DNA of 33,321 nt, from positions 1-33,321 of the forward strand of contig CAMNHZ010000003.1 in the NCBI GenBank assembly GCA_946540075.1, read 5' to 3'. The notes beneath the pieces are model-generated. The model did not search any database. It worked only from the letters and a program-made list of their open reading frames with translations, and was not told the DNA's origin. A program made the position numbers and the translations under genes. Below, piece by piece: positions 24,347 to 31,697 of the stretch. Source of the stretch: an uncultured Bacillota bacterium (lineage in GTDB: Bacteria > Bacillota_I > Bacilli_A > RF39 > UBA660). How positions within the stretch are numbered: position 1 is the first letter of the stretch; every line of letters starts with the position of its first letter.

Positions 24347-24793
24347 ATGAATCAGGTTAGTATATATAATGAAACAGATGAAAAATTAAATGAGATAGAT
24401 GAATTACCTAAATTAATTGATTATATGATTAAGTTCGAAAAGTTGGATAATCTAATCTTTAATGTTATTATAGTAGATAATGAATATATTCATAAATTAA
24501 ATAGAGATTATCGTAATATTGATAGACCAACTGATGTTATAACTTTTGCACTAGAGGATAATGGAAAAATCGAATTAGAAGGTGGAAGAGTGTTAGGAGA
24601 TATATATATATCGATTGATAAAGCTAAAGAACAAGCTAAGGAATATAATCATAGTTTAAAACGAGAATTATCATTTTTAATGGTTCATGGATTTTTGCAC
24701 CTATTAGGATATGATCATATGAATGAGGAAGATGAAAAGGTTATGTTTGATAAGCAAGAAAGGATATTAGATAGTTATGGTATCACACGTTAA
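24347..24793 (+). CDS. ybeY: YbeY endoribonuclease, 16S rRNA maturation
   Basis: 148 residues. The zinc site is the complete H-x3-H-x5-H signature, MVHGFLHLLGYDH, with His114, His118 and His124, and the conserved NRDYRNIDRPTDVITF segment with the active-site Arg lies upstream. YbeY trims the 3' end of 16S rRNA and takes part in ribosome quality control. One base separates it from the VanZ-like gene and its 3' end overlaps the first dgkA gene by 17 bases. GGGGGATA before the ATG serves as ribosome binding site. The ybeY-dgkA order is conserved in Bacillota. Confidence 0.95.
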   Translation: MNQVSIYNETDEKLNEIDELPKLIDYMIKFEKLDNLIFNVIIVDNEYIHKLNRDYRNIDRPTDVITFALEDNGKIELEGGRVLGDIYISIDKAKEQAKEYNHSLKRELSFLMVHGFLHLLGYDHMNEEDEKVMFDKQERILDSYGITR

Positions 24794-25169
24794 AAAGAAT
24801 ATAGCAAAAATGCTTAAAGGAACTGGATATGCAGTAGATGGAATTATTTATGCTAATCGTTATGAACAAAGTTTTTTACTCATAGGAATTACGTTATTTT
24901 TGATTCTAGTATTAGGAATTGTATTCAAAATTAGTTTATTAGAATGGGCAATAAGTGTATTCTTGCTTGGAATTATAAGTGCATGTGAATTAATTAATAC
25001 ATCAATGGAGGCAGTAATTGATTTAATTTGTCCAAAGATTCATCCTCTTGCCAAAATAGGTAAAGACACTGCAAGTTCAGCTGTGTTTATAATATCGACA
25101 GCTGCATTTGTTACTTGGTTAGTAATTTTTGTTCCTAAAATAATTAAGATGTTGGAGGTATTACGATGA
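24777..25169 (+). CDS. DgkA-family lipid kinase, first of two tandem copies
   Basis: 130 residues with three membrane helices. Family signature: ELINTSMEAVIDL, then HPLAKIGKDTASSAV, with Glu, Asn and the Lys-Asp pair of the active site. The first-helix motif reads ANRYEQSFLLIG, where the neighbouring copy and most relatives have YEQN-x-x-x-H; the Glu is kept but the following Asn and His are not. In Gram-positive bacteria DgkA proteins phosphorylate undecaprenol and/or diacylglycerol. It overlaps ybeY by 17 bases and the second copy by four, so the three are co-translated. AAAGGA inside ybeY serves as its ribosome binding site. Confidence 0.85.
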   Translation: MVSHVKKNIAKMLKGTGYAVDGIIYANRYEQSFLLIGITLFLILVLGIVFKISLLEWAISVFLLGIISACELINTSMEAVIDLICPKIHPLAKIGKDTASSAVFIISTAAFVTWLVIFVPKIIKMLEVLR

Positions 25170-25564
25170 CCGAACAAGAAAGAAAAAAATTAAAACAACA
25201 CGGTATAGGAAGATTTTTTAGAAGTTTTAAGTTTTCAATGCAAGGATTACAATATGCATTTAAGTATGAACAAAATATTGTTATACATTTAATTATTACA
25301 GTACTTGTAATATGTTTAGGATTATATGTTAATTTGAATTTTAATGAATGGATTTTTGTAATCTTATTGATTGGACTTGTAGTAGCTACAGAACTAATTA
25401 ATACTTCTATAGAAGCAGTAGTAGATCTTGCTTGTACGGAGATTCATCCTCTTGCAAAAGTTGCTAAAGATACAGCTGCAGCATCAGTATTGATATTTGC
25501 TTTAACATCAGTAGTAGCAGGTGGTCTAATATTTGTCCCAAAAATCATTGAAATATTATTCTAA
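25166..25564 (+). CDS. dgkA: DgkA-family undecaprenol/diacylglycerol kinase, second tandem copy
   Basis: 132 residues, three membrane helices after a short basic head. All usual landmarks are present: QYAFKYEQNIVIHL at the end of the first segment, ELINTSIEAVVDL, and HPLAKVAKDTAAASV. This copy is closer to B. subtilis DgkA (undecaprenol kinase, which recycles lipid carrier for cell-wall synthesis) than the first copy. It starts at an ATGA overlap with that gene, with GGAGGT upstream. It is the last gene before a tRNA promoter, and I see no strong terminator between. Confidence 0.88.
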   Translation: MTEQERKKLKQHGIGRFFRSFKFSMQGLQYAFKYEQNIVIHLIITVLVICLGLYVNLNFNEWIFVILLIGLVVATELINTSIEAVVDLACTEIHPLAKVAKDTAAASVLIFALTSVVAGGLIFVPKIIEILF

Positions 25565-25568
25565 AGAT

Positions 25569-25597
25569 TTGCAAAAATTAGAAAAGTTTGTTATAAT
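25569..25597 (+). promoter_or_regulatory. Promoter of tRNA-Arg
   Basis: TTGCAA (25569-25574), 17 bp, TATAAT (25592-25597). A leader hairpin (GTTGTTT/AAACAAT, about 25604-25620) lies between the start of transcription and the mature tRNA end. Confidence 0.8.
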
Positions 25598-25629
25598 TAT
25601 AACGTTGTTTAAAAAACAATGTTTTATTT

Positions 25630-25706
25630 GCGCTTGTAGCTCAGCTGGATAGAGTGTTTGGCTACGAACCAAAAGGTCAGGGGTTCGAATCCCTTCAGGC
25701 GCGCCA
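25630..25706 (+). tRNA. tRNA-Arg (anticodon ACG)
   Basis: 77 nt including encoded CCA. Acceptor GCGCTTG pairs with CAGGCGC (one G-U). The D stem is GCTC/GAGT. The anticodon stem TTTGG/CCAAA encloses CTACGAA, anticodon ACG, which after A-to-I editing reads CGN arginine codons. The T arm is AGGGG-TTCGAAT-CCCTT. No intron or mismatch of concern. Confidence 0.97.
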
Positions 25707-25717
25707 TTATGTAAATC

Positions 25718-25744
25718 AAGACATATTTATTATGTCTTTTTTTT
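25718..25744 (+). terminator. Terminator after tRNA-Arg
   Basis: AAGACATA (25718-25725) pairs with TATGTCTT (25731-25738), 5-base loop, followed by a T-run. Confidence 0.85.
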
Positions 25745-25799
25745 ATAACTAATACAAATTTTATTTGTTTAATGATATAATTATATTTAGGTGAATAGT

Positions 25800-26792
25800 A
25801 TGGAGTATATTTTGAATGAAAAAAATGACAAGAAAATAACTCTTAAAAAATTTCAGAATGAATTACTCTCAATGATGAAGGATATAGATAAGATTTGCGT
25901 TAAAAATAATATCAAATATATTCTTTATGGTAGTTCAGTATTAGGTGCTGTTTGTTATAAAGGTTTTAGATCTTGTGATGATAATATAAGTATTGCAATG
26001 ACAAGAGATAATTATTATAAATTAATAAAAGCATTAGAACATAATTCTGATTATACTGCTCAATCTTATGAGTTGGATAAGAGATATCTTGTTACTGGAC
26101 CTGCAATGAAAATAAGAAAATTAAATACTTATGTAGAAGAAAAAAATATATTTTTAAATAATAAATGTAGTGATTGTGATGGTATTTATATTAATGTATT
26201 TATAATTAGTAATATATCTAGAAGTAAATTGATTGATTTTATTGTTAGATATTTAAATGCTTTTATTGCGTTAGTTATTATAACGTTTGAATTCGTTGAA
26301 ATTAATCCAACATTGTTGAAAAGATTATATAAATGGAATTCTAAAATGTATGATAAATTAAATAAGAAGAGTAATTATATAGGTGAAGATATTACAAATT
26401 TTAAAAGTATATTAAAGTTAAATTCTTATAAGTATGATGACATATTTCCATCTGTAAAGAAAAAATTTTGTAATACAAAGTTTCCAATTCCACATAATAG
26501 TGAAAAATATTTGTTGAAATATTTCGGGTATAATTATATGGATAATTTAACAGAAAATAAAAAGGATTTTATACATATAAAAAATGTAGATCTAAATATA
26601 ACTACTGAGCAACAAATAAAGTATATAGAAGTAAAAAAACGAAAAAAATTATTAAAACAAATCATATTATTTGGATTATGTTTGATTATTTTTTCAACAA
26701 TTTTACTTGCAGAATTCAGTTTTTTATTAGCTGGAATAGGCATAATGATTTTAGGCGTTGCGCTAATGATTCTGTTTAATACAAAAAATTAG
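25800..26792 (+). CDS. LicD-like protein with lost catalytic aspartates, two C-terminal membrane helices
   Basis: 330 residues. The N-terminal part follows the LicD phosphotransferase pattern: KYILYGSSVLGAVCYKGFRSCDDNISIAMTRDNYYKL (38-75) aligns with the family GTLLGAxRHxGFxPWDDDIDIGM. However, the metal-binding D-I-D is here N62-I-S64, and the later hhDIF aspartate is Asn132 (YINVF). So the usual cation sites appear lost and the protein is probably not a phosphocholine-type transferase. The C-terminus has two membrane helices (about 282-326). ATG 25800 follows TAGGTGA at the right distance; the in-frame GTG 25791 lies within that site. Transcribed between two tRNA units, with its own terminator. 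Confidence 0.72.
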   Translation: MEYILNEKNDKKITLKKFQNELLSMMKDIDKICVKNNIKYILYGSSVLGAVCYKGFRSCDDNISIAMTRDNYYKLIKALEHNSDYTAQSYELDKRYLVTGPAMKIRKLNTYVEEKNIFLNNKCSDCDGIYINVFIISNISRSKLIDFIVRYLNAFIALVIITFEFVEINPTLLKRLYKWNSKMYDKLNKKSNYIGEDITNFKSILKLNSYKYDDIFPSVKKKFCNTKFPIPHNSEKYLLKYFGYNYMDNLTENKKDFIHIKNVDLNITTEQQIKYIEVKKRKKLLKQIILFGLCLIIFSTILLAEFSFLLAGIGIMILGVALMILFNTKN

Positions 26793-26811
26793 GATTTATA
26801 CCTAATTTTTT
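26784..26811 (+). terminator. Terminator of the LicD-like gene
   Basis: AAAAATTAGG (26784-26793) pairs with CCTAATTTTT (26801-26810), 7-base loop. It overlaps the stop codon. Confidence 0.8.
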
Positions 26812-26866
26812 AAATATTATATATAAATGTGCTATAATATTTGTGATTTGAGATGAGGTTGTTTAT

Positions 26867-27700
26867 ATGGAAAGATATCGAGAAATTGAAAAATCGATTA
26901 TAAAAAAGTACCGTAAGACAGTATGGAGTAAATTTGTTAAGGCTGTAAAAGAATATAAACTTATTAATGAAAATGATAAAATTGCTGTTTGTATATCTGG
27001 TGGTAAAGATTCATTTATATTGGCAAAGTGTATGCAGGAATTACAAAGACATGGGATATTTAAATTTGGTTTAGAATTTATTTGTATGGATCCTGGTTAT
27101 ACAAAAGAAAATAGACAAGCAATAGAGGATAATGCTAAATTAATGGGTATAGATCTTCATATATTTAATACTGAAATATTTGATACTGTATATGGTATTA
27201 CAGAAGGAAGTCCTTGCTATTTGTGTGCAAGAATGCGAAGAGGTTATTTATATAAATATGCCCAAAAACTAGGATGTAATAAAATTGCACTAGGACATCA
27301 TTTTGATGATGTGATTGAGACAATCTTATTAAGTATGTTTTATGGAGGATCATTGAATACGATGATGCCAAAACTTCACAGTACCAATCATCCGGGAATG
27401 GAACTTATAAGACCATTATACTTAGTACGTGAAGAAGATATAATTTCTTGGTGTGATTATAATAACTTAAAATTTTTAAATTGTGCATGTAGATTTACAG
27501 AATTATGTAGTATTAATGATAATTCAACTGATTCGAAAAGATTAGAAATGAAGGAATTGATTAAAAAATATCGACAAATAAATCCTTATGTGGATAAAAA
27601 TATATTTAGAAGTGTTGAGAATGTAAACCTAGAAACTATAATTAGTTATAAAAAATCAGGAGAAATCCACAGTTTTTTAGACGAATATGAACAAAAATAA
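26867..27700 (+). CDS. TtcA-type tRNA thiolation ATPase (PP-loop family)
   Basis: 277 residues. The PP-loop SGGKDS (44-49) binds ATP for adenylating the target tRNA base. Cys117 and Cys120 in SPCYLCARMRRG are the TtcA-type pair, and a further cysteine cluster (Cys206, Cys208, Cys214) lies near the C-terminus. ALGHHFDDVIETILLS is the other shared motif of TtcA and TilS. TtcA installs 2-thiocytidine at tRNA position 32 using an iron-sulphur cluster; Bacillota relatives are less studied and the target may differ. ATG 26867 has GATGAGGT upstream. An extended -10 TGcTATAAT (26833-26838) supplies a probable promoter. The flanking tRNA genes are coincidental as far as can be told. Confidence 0.82.
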   Translation: MERYREIEKSIIKKYRKTVWSKFVKAVKEYKLINENDKIAVCISGGKDSFILAKCMQELQRHGIFKFGLEFICMDPGYTKENRQAIEDNAKLMGIDLHIFNTEIFDTVYGITEGSPCYLCARMRRGYLYKYAQKLGCNKIALGHHFDDVIETILLSMFYGGSLNTMMPKLHSTNHPGMELIRPLYLVREEDIISWCDYNNLKFLNCACRFTELCSINDNSTDSKRLEMKELIKKYRQINPYVDKNIFRSVENVNLETIISYKKSGEIHSFLDEYEQK

Positions 27701-27719
27701 CATTTTTTTATAAAAAATA

Positions 27720-27748
27720 TTGCTTTTCCACATGTTTTGTGTTATTAT
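27720..27748 (+). promoter_or_regulatory. Promoter of tRNA-Ala
   Basis: TTGCTT (27720-27725), 17 bp, TATTAT (27743-27748). As at tRNA-Arg, the leader contains CGTTGTTT within a small hairpin (ATATGC/GCATAT arms, about 27751-27773). Confidence 0.72.
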
Positions 27749-27773
27749 GAATATGCGTTGTTTTAATGCATAT

Positions 27774-27850
27774 GGGGAATTAGCTCAGTTGGCTAGAGCA
27801 CCTGCCTTGCACGCAGGGGGTCAAGGGTTCGAGTCCCTTATTCTCCACCA
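27774..27850 (+). tRNA. tRNA-Ala (anticodon TGC)
   Basis: 77 nt with encoded CCA. Acceptor GGGGAAT/ATTCTCC includes the G3-U70 pair that identifies alanine tRNAs. The D stem is GCTC/GAGC. The anticodon stem CCTGC/GCAGG encloses CTTGCAC, anticodon TGC. The T arm is AAGGG-TTCGAGT-CCCTT. Confidence 0.97.
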
Positions 27851-27861
27851 TATTGTTATTT

Positions 27862-27890
27862 AACCTTTATAAAATAAAGGTTTTTTTTAT
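27862..27890 (+). terminator. Terminator after tRNA-Ala
   Basis: AACCTTTAT (27862-27870) pairs with ATAAAGGTT (27874-27882), AAA loop, long T-run. Confidence 0.85.
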
Positions 27891-27906
27891 TTTTCTTTTT
27901 ATATTC

Positions 27907-27948
27907 TCTTAAAATTATCTTAAAAATCTTTAAGATACATGGTATAAT
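27907..27948 (+). promoter_or_regulatory. Promoter and candidate OmpR/PhoB-type operator of the FIST-ALDH operon
   Basis: TCTTAAAA occurs at 27907-27914 and again at 27918-27925, 11 bp apart, and a third partial copy TCTTTAAG begins at 27927. Direct repeats one helical turn apart are typical sites for OmpR/PhoB-family regulators. The second and third copies also form ATCTTAAA-AATC-TTTAAGAT, an 8-bp inverted repeat. The -35 (TTAAAA, 27920-27925) lies within; the -10 is TATAAT (27943-27948). The -10 is clear; the regulator is inferred. Confidence 0.6.
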
Positions 27949-27968
27949 TATAATAAGGAGGGGTTTAG

Positions 27969-29123
27969 ATGTTAAAAACTGGTGTAGGATATAGTAAACT
28001 TACAGACGCAATGGAGGCAGGTACTGAGGCAGCAACAAAGGCAATGGCAATTGTAAAAACTCCTAAAGTAGCTATGTTATTCACCTCTGAAAAATATCAA
28101 CAAGAAGAGGTAGTAGTAGGAGTAAAAGATGTTGTTGGGGATATTCCAATAATAGGATGTACATCATCAGATGGTATAATTGTTCCAGAAGGTATTATTA
28201 CTGCAGATATGCCATTTGTCGGAATAATGATTATTGAAGAACCTAATATGATTGTTTCAACTGCAGGGTCCAACATGAAGAAAAATGCACGTGAAACAGG
28301 TCAAATTGTAGCAGTTGAAGCTATAAAGGAATCAAAATTAAAGAAGGTACCATCATACTTTTATGTAACATCAACACCTGGTGACGAAGAAGAATATATT
28401 AAGGGAATTCAAGATGTAATAGGAAATGTTCCATGTTTTGGTGGAAGTGCATCTGCAAATAAAAAACATAAAGTTTTTTCTGATGTTAATGTATATAAAA
28501 ACGGTGTGGCAGTAGCTTTCTTCTATACAAATAAGAAAATTGTTAATAAATTTGACGGAAACTATACTGAAACTAATGATGTTGGTATTATTACTAAAGT
28601 AGATAAAAAAAGAGTTTTAAAAACAATAGATGGTAAGCCAGCAATAGAAAAGTATATGGAATGGACTGGTAAAGAATTAGATTCTCTAAAAGGAAATAAT
28701 ATTTTATCACAAACAGTTTTATCTCCAATAGGAATTAAGGATCCACTAGGAGATTTGATCTTGGTTCGTCAATCGCTATTTGGTAATGGTGATTCGTCTA
28801 TTAATATGAGTAATAATTTAGCTGTTAATACAGCAGCAATCAGATTGGAAACTACAGTTGATGGATTAATAGAATCGACTGAAAAATTATTAAGTGAGGT
28901 TAGAAAAAGTATAAAAGTGCCTTCAGGATATTTTATGATTCATAGTGTTGGAAGAAAGATAGGTATAGATGATAGACTTGAAGAAGTTTACAAAAGAATC
29001 CTAAAAGAAGCAAATGGTAAACCATTTATAGTAGGTTTTACTTCATGTGAATATGGTTCTAAAAATCATAGTGGAAATGCTTGTGGAAGTTTAATGTTGT
29101 CTTTTACAGGGTTTAGTGAATAA
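27969..29123 (+). CDS. FIST-domain sensory protein (FIST_N + FIST_C)
   Basis: 384 residues, soluble, no membrane or signal segment. The N-terminal FIST_N domain (about 25-215) includes KVAMLFTSEKYQQEEV, IPIIGCTSSDGIIVPEG and the PCFGGSASANKK loop. The FIST_C domain (about 225-375) ends with GKPFIVGFTSCEYGSKNHSGNACGSLMLSF. FIST domains are predicted to bind small ligands such as amino acids and are usually attached to signalling outputs; here the domain stands alone. AAGGAGGGG precedes ATG 27969. Twelve bases separate it from the aldehyde dehydrogenase-like gene, so both are made from one operator-bearing promoter, suggesting that ligand sensing and that protein belong together. Confidence 0.88.
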   Translation: MLKTGVGYSKLTDAMEAGTEAATKAMAIVKTPKVAMLFTSEKYQQEEVVVGVKDVVGDIPIIGCTSSDGIIVPEGIITADMPFVGIMIIEEPNMIVSTAGSNMKKNARETGQIVAVEAIKESKLKKVPSYFYVTSTPGDEEEYIKGIQDVIGNVPCFGGSASANKKHKVFSDVNVYKNGVAVAFFYTNKKIVNKFDGNYTETNDVGIITKVDKKRVLKTIDGKPAIEKYMEWTGKELDSLKGNNILSQTVLSPIGIKDPLGDLILVRQSLFGNGDSSINMSNNLAVNTAAIRLETTVDGLIESTEKLLSEVRKSIKVPSGYFMIHSVGRKIGIDDRLEEVYKRILKEANGKPFIVGFTSCEYGSKNHSGNACGSLMLSFTGFSE

Positions 29124-29135
29124 AAGGGTGAGAAT

Positions 29136-30521
29136 ATGAAGAATTTAATTGGTAAAAATTGGGTTGATAGTAATTCCGATAATGTAATTGAAGTAAGAAA
29201 TCCAGCAACTAATGAATTGATAGATGTTGTATATGGCGCAAGTGAAAAGGATGTAACACTTGCTGTCTCAGAAGCAAAAAAAGCATATAATTATTGGGCA
29301 AATATTTCTGTATTTGAAAGAGGAGAAATAATGAGAAAATTTTCTGTTTTACTAAAGGAAAATATTTCTTCATTAGCACAATTATTATCAAGAGAAACCG
29401 GTAAACCAATTAATGAGGCTTATTCTGAAATAAATAGAACTAATTTTATTATAAATGAATATATTGAGGAGTCTAGACATTTATTAGAAAATGTAAAAGA
29501 AAATAATGATATATATAATAATACAAAAGAAATTCATTTTGAACAACGAACTCCAATTGGTGTAGTTGCATGTATTATGCCATTTAATTTGCCTAGTTAT
29601 GTGTTTAGTAAAAAGGTAATTCCAGCTATTATAATGGGAAATGTTGTAGTTTTAAAACCATCATCAAACGCACCTTTAACTCTAACTAAATATGTTGAGC
29701 TTATGATAGAATCAGGTATTCCATATGGGGTTATTCAAGTGTTAAATGGAACAGGTGATACTGTTGGAGTGGAAATTACAAAAAATCAAGGTATTGATCT
29801 AATAAGTCTAACAGGAAAAAGGGAAACAGGAGTATTGCTAAAAGAACAAGTAAAATCTAATTCGACAATTTTATCGTTAAATCTTAGCAGTAATGATTGT
29901 TTTATAGTATGTGAAGATGCAGATATAACTTCTGCAGTAGAAGAAACTTTAAAATGTAGACTTTATAATACTGGACAAGTTTGTTATGGTGGAAAGAGAT
30001 TTCTGATTCATAATAGTTTAAAAGATAAATTTGTTTCTAGTCTATCTTCAAAAATGAGAACATTAAAAATAGGTAATCCAATAGATCCTAAAGTAAATAT
30101 AGGGTGCTTAATAAATGAAAAAGCCGCAATCAATGTTCAAAATCAAGTAAACAAAACTATTCAAGAGGGAGCCAAAATAGTTGTTGGTGGACGTCGTCGT
30201 GGTGCTTATTTTGAACCTACCATTCTATCAAATATAACAAGTGATATGTCAATTGCTAAAGATATGGAAATATGTGGACCTGTTATTCCAATAATAGGTT
30301 ATGATGATATTGAAGAAGCAATTAAAATTGCTAATCAATCAGAAAAGACATTAAGTGGTAGTATAATTACAAAAAATATAGATACAGCCATTAAGATTTC
30401 AAAAAAACTTAATGCAGAAAAGATAGTTATAAATGGATCGTTACTATTTGAGACAGATGCAAAAATTACTGATTTAACTGAAATGACTCATGTAAAAACA
30501 ATAGTTTTAAGGAATGTATAA
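29136..30521 (+). CDS. Aldehyde dehydrogenase-like protein lacking the catalytic glutamate
   Basis: 461 residues with ALDH-superfamily fold: NPATNELIDVV, oxyanion Asn151 in MPFNLPSY, cofactor Lys174 in VVLKPSS, and nucleophile Cys283 in NTGQVCYGGKR. Three departures stand out. The LELGG motif reads LNLSS, so the general-base Glu is Asn249. The cofactor loop FTGSTxxG reads LTGKRETG. The PFGGxKxSG segment near the C-terminus is deleted, leaving a short tail of about 30 residues that ends in EMTHVKTIVL. Thioester chemistry on Cys might survive, but normal aldehyde oxidation is doubtful. It follows the FIST gene by 12 bases; GGGTGAG is the ribosome binding site. Likely an enzyme with altered chemistry or a binding-only relative. 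Confidence 0.82.
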   Translation: MKNLIGKNWVDSNSDNVIEVRNPATNELIDVVYGASEKDVTLAVSEAKKAYNYWANISVFERGEIMRKFSVLLKENISSLAQLLSRETGKPINEAYSEINRTNFIINEYIEESRHLLENVKENNDIYNNTKEIHFEQRTPIGVVACIMPFNLPSYVFSKKVIPAIIMGNVVVLKPSSNAPLTLTKYVELMIESGIPYGVIQVLNGTGDTVGVEITKNQGIDLISLTGKRETGVLLKEQVKSNSTILSLNLSSNDCFIVCEDADITSAVEETLKCRLYNTGQVCYGGKRFLIHNSLKDKFVSSLSSKMRTLKIGNPIDPKVNIGCLINEKAAINVQNQVNKTIQEGAKIVVGGRRRGAYFEPTILSNITSDMSIAKDMEICGPVIPIIGYDDIEEAIKIANQSEKTLSGSIITKNIDTAIKISKKLNAEKIVINGSLLFETDAKITDLTEMTHVKTIVLRNV

Positions 30522-30522
30522 G

Positions 30523-30548
30523 AAAACTACTAATTAGTAGTTTTTTTT
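30523..30548 (+). terminator. Terminator of the FIST-ALDH operon
   Basis: AAAACTACT (30523-30531) pairs with AGTAGTTTT (30536-30544), AATT loop, T-run following. Confidence 0.87.
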
Positions 30549-30591
30549 CTAAAATAAATTTAGAATAATAGAATTATAGTAGGTGATTCTT

Positions 30592-30816
30592 ATGTTATTT
30601 AGAATCTTTATGTTTTTAGTAGGTTTTGGTTTATCTATTATAGGATTTGTTTACATTATAAGTTATCTAAATTTACTTGATGTAGGGTATAATTTTTTAT
30701 ATTATGTTAATTTTATAATTAGACGTATAGAGTGTTTATATGCACCTATTGGAATATTAATAATATTCTTATCTTTGTATATGCCGAAGGGAGATAATAA
30801 TGAACTACATATATGA
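30592..30816 (+). CDS. Small two-helix membrane protein of unknown function
   Basis: 74 residues. Two membrane helices (about 2-24 and 50-67) flank a short aromatic loop, and a short charged tail follows. ATG 30592 follows TAGGTGA at the usual distance; the in-frame GTG 30583 is inside that site. The last 17 bases overlap the next gene, and the ribosome binding site of that gene (GGGAG) lies in this reading frame, so the pair is translationally coupled. Not recognised. Confidence 0.6.
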   Translation: MLFRIFMFLVGFGLSIIGFVYIISYLNLLDVGYNFLYYVNFIIRRIECLYAPIGILIIFLSLYMPKGDNNELHI

Positions 30817-31432
30817 TATATTTCTTAATTTTAATACGGAATTATATGACTTTTTTGATTGGAATTCAAACGATAATATGATTCATATCAAAAAAATCCC
30901 AATATATAGAGTTAGTACAAAAGTATTAAATGATATGAGACTAAGGCAAATAAAAATTGAAAAAAACAGATTGGAAGAAATAGAGAATAAAACAGAACTT
31001 TTTAGTAGATTAAAGAATACTTCACTAAAATATGCTGCCTTATTTACTGATACTGAAGATGTATTAGCTTTAACATTTGATAGGCAAGGTAATTCAGTTC
31101 AAAGAAGTAAACTATTAATTGATGAAGATATAGAAGTATTAGAGTGTAGTAGTCGTTATAAATTGGTAAATATAAGATATACATCAAAAAAAGCATTACA
31201 TATAAATGATTTAGAAACACGAAGACAAAGAAATGTTGATCAAATAATATTTAAAGAATTAAGTAAACTTTATAAAAGCAAAAACTATGAAACACTAGAA
31301 TATTTGTACTACGAATTATTTAATCAAAAAGAAAGAAATATCAATATAGTTTATAGTAAACTAAAGAAATGTATTAAGAAATATAATAAACAGATGACAA
31401 CTTTTTTAGATTTGATATCCCAAAACAATTGA
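30800..31432 (+). CDS. DUF3603-like cytoplasmic protein
   Basis: 210 residues, no membrane segment. MNYIYDIFLNFNTELYDFFDW followed by HIKKIPIYRV and a central YAALFTDTEDVLALTFDRQG with RSKLLIDEDIEVLE recalls the DUF3603 family of Bacillota as I remember it; the function is unknown. The C-terminal third is a charged helical bundle (KELSKLYKSKNYETLEYLYYELF). Expressed with the preceding small membrane protein. Its stop codon overlaps the -35 of the asnS T-box promoter. Confidence 0.55.
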   Translation: MNYIYDIFLNFNTELYDFFDWNSNDNMIHIKKIPIYRVSTKVLNDMRLRQIKIEKNRLEEIENKTELFSRLKNTSLKYAALFTDTEDVLALTFDRQGNSVQRSKLLIDEDIEVLECSSRYKLVNIRYTSKKALHINDLETRRQRNVDQIIFKELSKLYKSKNYETLEYLYYELFNQKERNINIVYSKLKKCIKKYNKQMTTFLDLISQNN

Positions 31433-31457
31433 TTAATTAGTATTAATATGTTAAAAT
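31429..31457 (+). promoter_or_regulatory. Extended -10 promoter of the T-box/asnS transcript
   Basis: TTGATT (31429-31434), 17 bp, TGtTAAAAT with the -10 at 31452-31457. The same promoter form occurs at agrAC. Confidence 0.78.
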
Positions 31458-31474
31458 AATTAAAATAAAAACAA

Positions 31475-31678
31475 GGAAGTGGACGAGTAATATAAGAAAC
31501 AGTTAATAGAAAGCCAGAATGATGGAAGCTGGTAATATGTCTTATATGAATAACACCATGGAGTTGTAAGTCAGAAGTAGTAGTATGATTTACCGGTTAA
31601 AACCGTTATCTAAATTAAGTAAGTTATTTTAAGGGTGGTACCGTATGATTAACATGCCCCTTATAATAACTTTTTTTG
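31475..31678 (+). promoter_or_regulatory. T-box riboswitch (Asn specifier) controlling asnS
   Basis: The hallmark AGGGTGGTACCG lies at 31632-31643, just after the stem III region. Stem I runs from about 31475, with ATATAAG (31491-31497) pairing with CTTATAT (31541-31547). The specifier loop then reads GAATAACACC, with the asparagine codon AAC at 31552-31554 followed by a purine. The terminator stem AGTTATTTTAAGGG (31622-31635) pairs with CCCTTATAATAACT (31658-31671), one mismatch, then a T-run. Uncharged tRNA-Asn would stabilise the antiterminator and allow asnS expression. Confidence 0.94.
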
Positions 31679-31697
31679 TTTATTGGGAGGAGAAAAT

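Noticed and set aside
27969..30521. Microcompartment locus based on the ALDH-like gene
   Set aside because: No shell-protein genes and no N-terminal targeting extension on the ALDH-like protein.
30592..31432. Toxin-antitoxin pair
   Set aside because: The overlap and small size suggested it, but the proteins match no toxin or antitoxin pattern and the second resembles a housekeeping unknown family.
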